The notes beneath the pieces are model-generated. The model ran no database searches, was not told the origin of the DNA, and saw nothing but the letters and a program-made list of their open reading frames with translations. A DNA stretch of 36,605 bases, taken from positions 1-36,605 of the forward strand of contig SUTT01000019.1 in assembly GCA_015152565.1 (NCBI GenBank), written 5' to 3'. Shown here in pieces: positions 1 through 7,648 of this stretch. The stretch is from Cyanobacteria bacterium SIG27. Lineage in GTDB: Bacteria > Cyanobacteriota > Vampirovibrionia > Gastranaerophilales > Gastranaerophilaceae. Both the position numbers and the translations under genes were made by a program. Each line of letters starts with the position of its first letter. Position 1 is the stretch's first letter.

Positions 1-900
1 GATAATTGCGATTTTATCACCGCCATAACGCCCTAAAATATCGGTGTTTCTAACATTCTTTTTAATTTTTGAAGCAACTTCTTTAATTACTTCATCACCC
101 TTTGCATGTCCTAGTTCATTATTAATACCTGAAATATCAGCGATATCAAAAATACAAAACGCCAATGTTCCATCATTCGTTGAACATCTTTCAATCTCGT
201 ATGATAAATCTTCATGTAATTTTTTATGGTTAGATAAACCAGTTAAAGAATCAGCGTCAGTATTTCTGTCAACTAAATCTAAAAGTTGTTTATTTTTATA
301 AAAAATTGCATAATAATTTGCTATTAATTTATACAGTTCAAATAATTGATTGTTATTATCGGAATATATAATTACACCAAAACACTCTCCAAATGCCACA
401 AGAGGAACAATTGTTGTTGGAGTTTCAGCTAAATAATTCATTTTTAAATAGTGACTATCAGTCGTAAAAACAGCTTCTTTATTTTTATATGCCTTAACAA
501 TTAAATTATCATCATCGGATAACATAATTTTAGAAGTATATGATGAACCAGTTTTTTCAATTAATTTTGTATTTATGTAATTTGCTGTTGCATTGCAAAT
601 CCCAATTGCTAAAAAATCAAGGTTTAGTTTTAAGCAAATTTGCTTATGAATAGAATAAAACAATTGAACAGCGTCTGTCTGGTTTGAAACAGAAGCGTTA
701 ATCACACTAATCATTTCAGGATAATTTACATCATGCGCTTTTGTTAACGAATTAGCCCAACCACCATAAAGTCTGTTGGCGGAAGTCCTTGTATTCATGG
801 GCATAATTTTAGATGTATCTATAGGGTTTGAAATCCTTTTATTTTCGATACTATCCTTTTGTGCTGAAATATTATTATTTTTTGTTTTATTATAATCCAC
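1..900 (-). CDS. GAF-like/GGDEF protein, 3' end cut by window edge
   Basis: The minus strand is open from a GTG at 898-900, preceded by GAAAGG about 7 bases upstream, to position 1, giving 300 codons without the C-terminus. Residues about 55-200 look like a GAF-type sensory domain. A GGDEF domain begins at DADSLTGL (residues 215-222), followed by an N-x-K-L segment and FDIADISGINNELGH. The signature at residues 291-297 reads RYGGDKI: the metal-binding Asp of GG[DE]EF is kept, but the next Glu is Lys and the Phe is Ile. Diguanylate cyclases make c-di-GMP from two GTP, often to control motility, and flagellar genes occur later in the window. The altered motif may mean low or no activity. No transmembrane segment is visible, so it is probably cytosolic. 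Confidence 0.85.
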   Translation of the reverse strand, partial: MDYNKTKNNNISAQKDSIENKRISNPIDTSKIMPMNTRTSANRLYGGWANSLTKAHDVNYPEMISVINASVSNQTDAVQLFYSIHKQICLKLNLDFLAIGICNATANYINTKLIEKTGSSYTSKIMLSDDDNLIVKAYKNKEAVFTTDSHYLKMNYLAETPTTIVPLVAFGECFGVIIYSDNNNQLFELYKLIANYYAIFYKNKQLLDLVDRNTDADSLTGLSNHKKLHEDLSYEIERCSTNDGTLAFCIFDIADISGINNELGHAKGDEVIKEVASKIKKNVRNTDILGRYGGDKIAII

Positions 901-994
901 ACTCGAACCTTTCGGCTTTTAACAATTAAATTAAACCTACTAAACAAAAAAAATGTTCTTTTTTTGATTTAAATTAATAATTCTTTACATTTGA

Positions 995-1264
995 TTAATG
1001 CTTTACTTGAATTGTTTTAATAGAAGATTTTTCTCCGGTTACAATTGAAATCTTTGATTTTGGATATTTTAGAGTATCAGATAAATATTCTATTATCGCC
1101 TTGTTAGCCTTTCCCTCAACTGCTCTAGCCATAATTTTTACCTTGATATATTCTTCGTTAAAATCAATTAAATTAATCTTAGAATTAGCAACAACCTTGA
1201 TTTTAAACTTATATCCATCATTATTTTTGATTAATTCTAATAATTCATCGAGATTTTTAATCAT
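995..1264 (-). CDS. YggU/UPF0235 (DUF167) family protein
   Basis: A small protein of 89 residues, the normal length for the DUF167 family. The core K-V-K-I-M-A-R-A-V-E-G-K-A-N-K-A (about residues 41-56) matches the family's 'P-x-x-G-K-A-N' stretch, with ARAVEG in place of the usual APPVDG. It is followed by I-V-T-G-E-K-S-S-I-K near the C-terminus, the family's 'SGxxSRxK' region. The biochemical role of the family is not established. It lies upstream of the GAF-GGDEF gene on the same strand, 94 bases away, and is divergent from the rsh gene with 90 bases between the starts. I see no strong Shine-Dalgarno sequence before its ATG. Confidence 0.85.
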   Translation of the reverse strand: MIKNLDELLELIKNNDGYKFKIKVVANSKINLIDFNEEYIKVKIMARAVEGKANKAIIEYLSDTLKYPKSKISIVTGEKSSIKTIQVKH

Positions 1265-1325
1265 AAACTTTACTGAATTTAACTAAAATACAACATTTAA
1301 TATATCTCAAAAACAAGATAATATG

Positions 1326-1343
1326 TATAATAAATATTATAAT
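1326..1343 (+). promoter_or_regulatory. -10-like hexamers upstream of rsh
   Basis: Two perfect TATAAT hexamers (1326-1331 and 1338-1343) lie in the 90-base gap between the divergent yggU and rsh starts, 12-29 bases before the rsh ATG. No convincing TTGACA-like -35 box is visible at 17 +/- 1 bases. The region is very AT-rich, so chance matches are possible. Confidence 0.4.
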
Positions 1344-1354
1344 TTTGGTGAATT

Positions 1355-3580
1355 ATGACATATCAAAAAACATTCGAAGAAATTAAAGAGGGTTTAATAG
1401 CCCAAAAAAGAAAAGCTCACGATATTGAGCAAATTGAAGCTGCTTATCATTGGGCAAAAGAGCTCCATGAAGGACAATTTAGAATTTCACAAGAACCATA
1501 CATAATTCACCCTCTAGAAGTTGCAAAAATACTAGTTGATTTAAAACTGGATAAAAACACAATAATCGCAGCCTTTTTACATGACATTTTAGAAGATACG
1601 GACACAACAGCCGAAGAAATGAAAGAAAAATTTGGCGCTGATGTTGTCAATCTTGTTCAGGGCGTTACAAAATTAAATAAATACCAGTTCAAATCAAAAG
1701 AAGAACGCCAAGCGGAAAACTTCAGAAGAATGTTAATCGCTATGGCGCAAGATATAAGAGTTGTTGTGCTAAAACTAGCTGATAGATTGCACAACATGCG
1801 AACTCTTTCTTTTATGGCGGCAAATAAACAGAAAAAAATCGCCCAAGAAACAATGGATATCTTTGCTCCACTAGCTAATCGCCTTGGGATGGGAAAAATC
1901 AAAGCAGAGCTGGAGGATTTATCACTAAGATATTTAAATCCTGAAAAATATTATGAAATTGCAAAACTCGTAGCTGAAACAAAGTCTATGAGAGATTCAA
2001 CGGTTAATGCACTTATTGAAACAATTACCAAAGAATTAGAAAAATCAAAAATTAAAGCTCAAATTAAAGGTAGAGCAAAACACTACTATTCAATTTACAA
2101 CAAAATGAAACGCTTAAATGTCACTTTTGATCAATTATATGACATTACAGCAGTTAGAGTTATTGTTCAGAATGAAAAAGAATGCTATCAGGTTTTAGGC
2201 ATAATTCACCAACTCTTTAAACCAATCCCAGGAAGATTTAAAGACTATATCGCCATGCCAAAAGGCAACATGTATCGCTCATTACACACCTCAGTTATTG
2301 GCGCAAAAAATAAACCAGTTGAAATTCAAATCAGAACCCATAAAATGCACGAAATTGCTGAATATGGGGTTGCAGCCCACTGGAGATACAAAGAATCAGG
2401 TTCAATTAAAGCAAGTACAAAGCAAGATATGCAATTTTCTTGGATGAGAAAAGTAATGGAACTTGATAACGAATCAACAACCACACAAGATTTCGTTGAA
2501 AGCGTTAAACTTGATATCTTTAACGACCAAATTTTTGCCTTTACACCTAATGGCGATGTATTTGACCTGCCACAAAACTCAACTCCTGTTGATTTTGCAT
2601 ACAGAATTCACACCGAAGTCGGACACAAAACAGTTGGTGCTTTAATCAATGGAAGAATAGCTCAGCTTGATACAAAATTAAAAAATGGCGATATTGTTGA
2701 GATTTTAACTTCAAAACAATATATGCCAAAAATCGATTGGCTAAGTTTTGTCGTAACTAAAAATGCAAGCTCAAAAATTCGTCAATGGTTTAAAAAATTC
2801 AACAGAGAAGACAATATCCAAATTGGAAAAACTAATCTTGAAATTGAACTTACTAAAGCATGTTTTGATGAATATACTAAAATCGGCTTAATAGATAAAG
2901 CCGCAAAAGAAATGAACTATAAAAGCTCAGACGATTTATTTGCAGCGTTAGGATATGGCGAAACAACAGTTCATAAAGTTTTAAATATTCTAAAAAAATA
3001 CGAACCACAAAAAACAGATGAAGAATTAATCAAAACCCAAACAACAACACCTAAAAAAACAAAAAGCAAAAAAAATGACATCATTGGGCTTGAGGGTTTA
3101 TTGTGGTCTTTAGCAAAATGCTGTTCTCCAATCCCAGGAGAACCCATCATTGGCGTAGTTACTCGCTCAAAAGGCGTCAGCGTTCATAGGCTTGATTGCA
3201 AATGTCTGTATAATATTGAACCCGAGAGAATGATGGATATATCATGGGCGGATGGCACAACAAAAACAAGCTATGTTGCTCATATTAGAATTGAATGCCA
3301 AGATAGAGTCGGAATGCTTAGAGATGTATTAATGAAAACAGTAGATTTAGGAATTAATATCATCTATTCAAATACATATCTAAAAGGAAGAAAGTTTGGT
3401 ATAATAGACCTTGGAATTGAATTAGATAATATTGAAACTCTAAAAAAAGTTGTTTTAAATATTCAATCAATTCCTGATGTATGCTCTGTTCGCAGACTAC
3501 AACAAAAAGAAAATTTGAACCAGCCAAGCAAAAACAAAAAGAAAAAATTTAAAACAACACAAAAGGATATAAAACAATAA
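1355..3580 (+). CDS. rsh: Bifunctional (p)ppGpp synthetase/hydrolase (Rel/SpoT homologue)
   Basis: A full-length long RSH protein of 741 residues that sets the alarmone (p)ppGpp level in the cytosol. The N-terminal hydrolase (HD) domain includes H52 and the HDILEDT motif (residues 76-82). The synthetase domain has KGRAKHYYSIYNK (about 238-250) and RFKD at 294-297. RxKD at this place is the signature of bifunctional Rel/SpoT enzymes, as opposed to ExDD in RelA-type monofunctional synthetases. A TGS domain follows at about 391-452 (IFAFTPNGDVFDLP), then a Cys-rich segment (AKCCSPIPGE) and an ACT domain at about 650-715. The tail is Lys-rich. A GGTGA Shine-Dalgarno sequence precedes the ATG, and TATAAT hexamers lie at 1326-1331 and 1338-1343. 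The stop overlaps the ribF start by one base. Confidence 0.97.
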   Translation: MTYQKTFEEIKEGLIAQKRKAHDIEQIEAAYHWAKELHEGQFRISQEPYIIHPLEVAKILVDLKLDKNTIIAAFLHDILEDTDTTAEEMKEKFGADVVNLVQGVTKLNKYQFKSKEERQAENFRRMLIAMAQDIRVVVLKLADRLHNMRTLSFMAANKQKKIAQETMDIFAPLANRLGMGKIKAELEDLSLRYLNPEKYYEIAKLVAETKSMRDSTVNALIETITKELEKSKIKAQIKGRAKHYYSIYNKMKRLNVTFDQLYDITAVRVIVQNEKECYQVLGIIHQLFKPIPGRFKDYIAMPKGNMYRSLHTSVIGAKNKPVEIQIRTHKMHEIAEYGVAAHWRYKESGSIKASTKQDMQFSWMRKVMELDNESTTTQDFVESVKLDIFNDQIFAFTPNGDVFDLPQNSTPVDFAYRIHTEVGHKTVGALINGRIAQLDTKLKNGDIVEILTSKQYMPKIDWLSFVVTKNASSKIRQWFKKFNREDNIQIGKTNLEIELTKACFDEYTKIGLIDKAAKEMNYKSSDDLFAALGYGETTVHKVLNILKKYEPQKTDEELIKTQTTTPKKTKSKKNDIIGLEGLLWSLAKCCSPIPGEPIIGVVTRSKGVSVHRLDCKCLYNIEPERMMDISWADGTTKTSYVAHIRIECQDRVGMLRDVLMKTVDLGINIIYSNTYLKGRKFGIIDLGIELDNIETLKKVVLNIQSIPDVCSVRRLQQKENLNQPSKNKKKKFKTTQKDIKQ

Positions 3581-4500
3581 TGGAAGTGTTTCATGATATT
3601 TCACCAAATAAAAAAATAGCCATAGCTTTGGGCTATTTTGATGGAATACATATTGGGCACAAAAAAATAATCAGTACCCTTGTACAACAAGCAAAATCAA
3701 AAAACATCAAAAGCGCCATTATCACTTTTGAAAATAACCCTGCTGACTATTTTAGCGAAGAACCAACTCCAAATATTCAAACATATAAAGACAGGCAAAT
3801 AATTCTAGAAGCTCTTGGGGTTGATTATCTATATGAATTAGATTTTGAAAAATACAAAGATTTAAGTGCCCATGATTATCTGCAAAATGTCTTAATTAAA
3901 AACTTTGAACCAGAATATATTATTGTTGGCTACAATCATACTTTTGGAAAAGATAGAGGCGGAAGCCCTGCGTTATTAAAAGAATTTGCTGCAAAATACA
4001 ATTATGAGTGTCATGTTGTTCCTGAACAAAAATATCAAAACAAAGAAGAAGTAAGTTCTACACTAATTAGAAAAAGAATTAAACACGGACACTTAAATGC
4101 TATAAGAGCACTTTTAGGAAGACATTTTTCTGTTAGAAACTCTGTTATTAAAGGTGCAGGCATGGCAAAAGCACTGGGCTATCCTACAGCAAACCTTATT
4201 TGGCCGGCTTCAATGGCAAAATTGCCTTATGGAGTATATTTTGGATATGTTCAAGCAAATTCAAAAATGTCACCCGCATTAATCTCTTGGGGCACAAAGC
4301 CAACACTATCAAACGGTAAAAATGAAATTCTTGAAGCTCATTTATATGATTTTTGTGAAAATCTTTATGGCAAAATTATCAAAGTAATTTTTGTAAAAAA
4401 ATTAAGAGACGAAGAAAACTTTGGCAATATTAGAGTTTTAAAAACTCAATTACAAAAAGATTACGAAGCATTTAAAAAATGGGCAAAATTAGCAAAATAA
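3580..4500 (+). CDS. ribF: Bifunctional riboflavin kinase / FAD synthetase
   Basis: A cytosolic enzyme that phosphorylates riboflavin to FMN and adenylates FMN to FAD. At 306 residues it has the usual RibF length. The N-terminal nucleotidyltransferase domain shows LGYFDGIHIGHKKII (about 17-31), with the G-x-F-D-G-x-H-x-G-H signature. The C-terminal flavokinase domain has R-H-F-S-V-R-N-S-V-I-K-G and then LGYPTANL, the family's G-[YF]-P-T-A-N motif. The start codon sits in the overlap TAATG with rsh, so translation is probably coupled. No further plus-strand gene follows for 300 bases. Confidence 0.96.
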   Translation: MEVFHDISPNKKIAIALGYFDGIHIGHKKIISTLVQQAKSKNIKSAIITFENNPADYFSEEPTPNIQTYKDRQIILEALGVDYLYELDFEKYKDLSAHDYLQNVLIKNFEPEYIIVGYNHTFGKDRGGSPALLKEFAAKYNYECHVVPEQKYQNKEEVSSTLIRKRIKHGHLNAIRALLGRHFSVRNSVIKGAGMAKALGYPTANLIWPASMAKLPYGVYFGYVQANSKMSPALISWGTKPTLSNGKNEILEAHLYDFCENLYGKIIKVIFVKKLRDEENFGNIRVLKTQLQKDYEAFKKWAKLAK

Positions 4501-4666
4501 AATCAAGCTCAAAGCAATAGCAGCATAATACCACAACATTATATATAAAATTTTTCTAACTCCAATCATAATTAGCTATGATATATTAATTTAATTTCAA
4601 ATAAATTAGCCAAGAGTCTAAATGTTAATTTTTGTATGAAATAGGACAGTCGGTATTTTAATAAAA

Positions 4667-4691
4667 AAAGATTTATGCTAGCATAATCTTT
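4667..4691. promoter_or_regulatory. Imperfect palindrome in the 300-base intergenic region
   Basis: The stretch AAAGATT-t-ATGCT / AGCAT-AATCTTT is symmetric about a CT|AG centre, with one extra T in the left half. The inner 14 bases, TTATGCTAGCATAA, form a perfect palindrome. With no loop at the centre it looks more like a dimeric protein binding site than an RNA hairpin. It lies 110 bases upstream of the orphan membrane-protein pair at 4801. No T-tract follows. The rest of 4501-4800 holds no open frame that I can support. Confidence 0.4.
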
Positions 4692-4754
4692 GCGACAAAA
4701 TCTGTATTGTAAAGATTTTAAAAAACCAGCTAAAAAAATAGCAAAAAAATCAAT

Positions 4755-4790
4755 TCACATGTTTTTATAAACTTGTGTTTTATGTGAGGA
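4755..4790 (+). promoter_or_regulatory. Leader with two mutually exclusive hairpins before the 4801 gene
   Basis: CACATGTTT (4756-4764) can pair with AAACTTGTG (4769-4777), 8 of 9 positions, loop TTAT, followed directly by TTTT. That resembles a weak intrinsic terminator. The same left arm, TCACAT (4755-4760), can instead pair with ATGTGA (4782-4787), which adjoins the GAGGA Shine-Dalgarno of the next gene. The two folds exclude each other. This is a reading of the sequence only; no known riboswitch or leader class was recognised. Confidence 0.35.
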
Positions 4791-4800
4791 AGAAACTTAA

Positions 4801-5838
4801 ATGAAATTAGCAGCCGTTCAAAACATAACAACAAGGCAAAATCAAAACAAAAATAATATAAAAAACAATAATAGTACCAACAACAATCAAAAAACAAATA
4901 CTACTTCAAATAATGTTAATTTTAAAGGCTTTGCAGATTTTGCAACAGTATTTTGGAATTTTGTAGATAAAGGCGGCAGAGGACTTCAATTTACAGTTGA
5001 AGATATGTTCGGTACAAACTTCCCAAGAACATACCAAGGTGCTATGGCAGGTTATGAATACACACACGAAATCAACTGGAATTACCTTAAACAAGAAGGT
5101 ATTCGTGAATTCTTAACAGGTCCAACAATGACTGTTGCGCCTATTGCTATTTTAGCTTTAGTTACAAAAATGAATGGAAAATCTTCAGATATTCATAGAA
5201 AAAATCTTTCAAACTTATCATATCTTGCGAACAAACTTCCAAAAGAAAATATTGATGAAAAAACATTTAAAAACAATTTCATTAAAACAGTGGCAGAAGA
5301 TATGCTTGCTGCAACCACTGGTGATGACGTTAATTCAAAAGAATTTCGTCAAAATGCTGACACTTTAATTGAAGGCATCAAAAAATATGGCGAACAAATA
5401 AATGCTGCAAAAACACGTACAGCTAAAAAACAAGCAAAACAAACACTATCTAAACTTGGAAAATCATTTGAAGATATGATTAAATCACGCAAAACTGATT
5501 TATCAAACACAAGTTTCCAAACAGCAAAATATACAACATATGGTGGCGAAATTAAATCAGTTAATTTCCAAAACTATGTTAAATATATCAACGCTTATGC
5601 TGAAGACTACGCTAAAAAGAATACAGATAAAAATGGCATTGTAAAATTAACACAAAAAGCCATTGACCAATTCAGAGATGTTGCACGTATTAAACGCTTT
5701 GGCATTATGGCAGCTATGATATTTTTAACAGGCTATATTATGTCATTTATTCCAAAATTATACACACTAGCTTCCGGTGGAACAAACCCAGCAGGTGCTG
5801 CTATTTATGATGAAGCACAAAAAAGGGAGGCTAAGTAA
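4801..5838 (+). CDS. Unrecognised membrane protein with Asn-rich N-terminus and VNFKG motif
   Basis: 345 residues, family not recognised. Residues 8-38 are a low-complexity Asn/Thr/Gln stretch, followed by V-N-F-K-G-F (39-44). This resembles the short N-terminal motif of the proteins at 7649 and 10664. Hydrophobic segments at about 104-123 and 300-318 could span the membrane. The roughly 175 residues between them are mostly polar and Lys-rich with predicted helices. About half of the Arg codons are CGT/CGC, whereas neighbours mostly use AGA, which may point to high expression. A GAGGA Shine-Dalgarno lies 10-12 bases before the ATG. The stop overlaps the start of the next gene (TAATG), so the two products are probably made together. 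The function is unknown. Confidence 0.75.
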   Translation: MKLAAVQNITTRQNQNKNNIKNNNSTNNNQKTNTTSNNVNFKGFADFATVFWNFVDKGGRGLQFTVEDMFGTNFPRTYQGAMAGYEYTHEINWNYLKQEGIREFLTGPTMTVAPIAILALVTKMNGKSSDIHRKNLSNLSYLANKLPKENIDEKTFKNNFIKTVAEDMLAATTGDDVNSKEFRQNADTLIEGIKKYGEQINAAKTRTAKKQAKQTLSKLGKSFEDMIKSRKTDLSNTSFQTAKYTTYGGEIKSVNFQNYVKYINAYAEDYAKKNTDKNGIVKLTQKAIDQFRDVARIKRFGIMAAMIFLTGYIMSFIPKLYTLASGGTNPAGAAIYDEAQKREAK

Positions 5839-6923
5839 TGAACATCCCAAAAATTGCAACTGACGCATTTAACGGCGCAAAAAAAATGGCGATAAACGCT
5901 ACTCAATATGTACAAAAACACCCAAAATTATCTAATGCTATAGATAAATTTGAACCAAACGGAGGCGACAACACTTTCTTTGGCCTAGCAACAATTATGA
6001 CTGCTTTTGTATTATTGCCAAGAATTAAATCAGCTCTCACAAGAAATCCTGACAATAAAGAAGCAACAAAAGACGAAATTCAAGAAATTTTATTTAGAGA
6101 TATTCAAACAATCTTAATTATGTTGTTTGGTTTAAAATCACTAAATTCTGTTGTTGCTAATTTAAGTACAAAATTGTCTGGCATTCCAGTCGTTGATGTA
6201 CCATATCAAAAATTATTCGGCGAAGATGTTGAAGGCTTTATCAATAAAACAATTGACGTTGTTAAACACCCAATTAAAAAACTTAGAATAATTGGCTCAA
6301 ACACTTTAGCTACCTTAAACCCAATTGGCGGCAGTACTTCTTTAAACGGACAACAAATCACATCTTTATATTCAAACTATAAATCAAGTGAGCAAGTTAA
6401 AAAGATGTTAAAAACTGTCCCAGATAAAGGTGGTGATCCTGAAGCAGTATTTGCGAAAATCAAAAATTCAATCACAGAACACTTAACTGAACTTATAAAA
6501 AAAGAAGAAAACGGCACAGTTCAAGACTTAGCAACAGGAAAATATCCCGCTGAAGTTGAGGCAAAAACTGCACCAATCAAAAAAACACTAGAATATTTTG
6601 AAAATTTAACTCTTGAAGAATTTATGAGCAATAAACCTCTTGAGCCAGGAGCAGAAGAAGAAATCAAAAAATTCTTTGCTGATGATAGTAACGCTTTAGC
6701 AAAAAGTGCAAAAAGAGTTAACGATTGGTTAAGAATGTTAGCCTTAGGAATTGAAGTTTCATACCTTGGTTTTGGCTTACCAGCATTAAATCAAGCAAGA
6801 TTAAAGAAAAAATACTTAGGCGAAAAACCAATCGGTGTACAAAGAGGCGATACTTTCAGCCCAATTAACGATAAACACATTAAAGCACAAGAAATCAAAC
6901 TATATAGTGCATTTATGAAATAA
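5838..6923 (+). CDS. Unrecognised membrane protein, partner of the 4801 product
   Basis: 361 residues, family not recognised. It starts at the ATG in the overlapping TAATG of the previous gene and has a strong GGGAGG Shine-Dalgarno inside that gene's end. Hydrophobic segments at about 45-65 (FFGLATIMTAFVLLP), 88-110 (ILIMLFGLKSLNSVV) and 295-316 (LRMLALGIEVSYLGFGLP) suggest two or three membrane spans. The stretch between the second and third is a long polar region rich in Lys and Glu. No signal peptide or catalytic motif is evident. The one-base overlap and shared style suggest that it works with the product of 4801-5838 in the membrane, possibly as a complex. That is inference. A strong hairpin lies just downstream. 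Confidence 0.75.
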   Translation: MNIPKIATDAFNGAKKMAINATQYVQKHPKLSNAIDKFEPNGGDNTFFGLATIMTAFVLLPRIKSALTRNPDNKEATKDEIQEILFRDIQTILIMLFGLKSLNSVVANLSTKLSGIPVVDVPYQKLFGEDVEGFINKTIDVVKHPIKKLRIIGSNTLATLNPIGGSTSLNGQQITSLYSNYKSSEQVKKMLKTVPDKGGDPEAVFAKIKNSITEHLTELIKKEENGTVQDLATGKYPAEVEAKTAPIKKTLEYFENLTLEEFMSNKPLEPGAEEEIKKFFADDSNALAKSAKRVNDWLRMLALGIEVSYLGFGLPALNQARLKKKYLGEKPIGVQRGDTFSPINDKHIKAQEIKLYSAFMK

Positions 6924-6939
6924 TATTAATAATTTGAAT

Positions 6940-6986
6940 ATAAAACCCCAATCAATTAGAATTAAATAAATAGATTGGAGTTTTAT
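6940..6986 (+). terminator. Strong hairpin after the membrane pair, covering the dedA ribosome-binding site
   Basis: ATAAAACCCCAATC (6940-6953) pairs with GATTGGAGTTTTAT (6973-6986) at 13 of 14 positions, with a 19-base loop. The T run in the right arm makes it look like an intrinsic terminator for the operon at 4801-6923. The right arm also contains GGAG, the only Shine-Dalgarno candidate for dedA, whose ATG is at 6988, two bases after the stem. Confidence 0.6.
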
Positions 6987-6987
6987 T

Positions 6988-7608
6988 ATGATAAACGAAA
7001 TAATTGTTGCAGTAGTAACTTGGATTGAATCTGTTATCAATCATCTTGGTCCTTGGGGTGTGGCACTTTTAATGGCAATTGAATCATGCAATATTCCGCT
7101 ACCATCTGAAGCAATTTTGCCTTTTGCAGGATATTTAGTTACAAAAGGAACATTCTCAATTCACACAGCAGCTATTTTTGGAGCGATTGGTTGTGTTTTA
7201 GGTTCAATTCCATCATATTATCTTGGATATTTTGGCGGAAGAAAGTTTATAGAAAAATATGGAAAATATTTCCTAATTTCTCATCATGATCTTGAAATTG
7301 CAGATAAATGGGTTGACAAATATGGCGATTTCTCATTTTTTATTTGCAGAATGTTACCTGTAGTTAGAACTTTCATCTCACTTCCTGCCGGCATCTTAAA
7401 AGCAAAAAAAAGAACATTTTTCTTATATACTTTTGTAGGTTCTTTAATTTGGAGCTATCTGCTTGTTTGGGTTGGAGTTAAAATGGGTCAAAACACTGAA
7501 GCTCTAAAACATATTTGGCACAAGTTTGATGCTGTAATCATCATTGCTTGCTTAATTTTAGGCGGAATTTATATTTATCATCACGTTAAAAAATTAAAAG
7601 AATCGTAA
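6988..7608 (+). CDS. DedA-family (VTT/SNARE-associated domain) membrane protein
   Basis: 206 residues, the typical DedA length. The N-terminal re-entrant region shows E-S-C-N-I-P-L-P-S-E (about 28-37), and a later segment has F-I-C-R-M-L-P-V-V-R-T-F (about 117-128), the family's F-x-x-R-x-x-P-x-x-R motif. Hydrophobic segments at both ends and in the middle complete the fold. DedA proteins act in the inner membrane, and several members move or flip lipids such as undecaprenyl phosphate or phosphatidylethanolamine. The substrate cannot be read from the sequence. The GGAG ribosome-binding site lies inside a stable hairpin that also looks like the terminator of the preceding operon. Confidence 0.93.
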   Translation: MINEIIVAVVTWIESVINHLGPWGVALLMAIESCNIPLPSEAILPFAGYLVTKGTFSIHTAAIFGAIGCVLGSIPSYYLGYFGGRKFIEKYGKYFLISHHDLEIADKWVDKYGDFSFFICRMLPVVRTFISLPAGILKAKKRTFFLYTFVGSLIWSYLLVWVGVKMGQNTEALKHIWHKFDAVIIIACLILGGIYIYHHVKKLKES

Positions 7609-7648
7609 AAAAGCAAACATTTCAATTCACAGGGTTTAAACAAATAGA

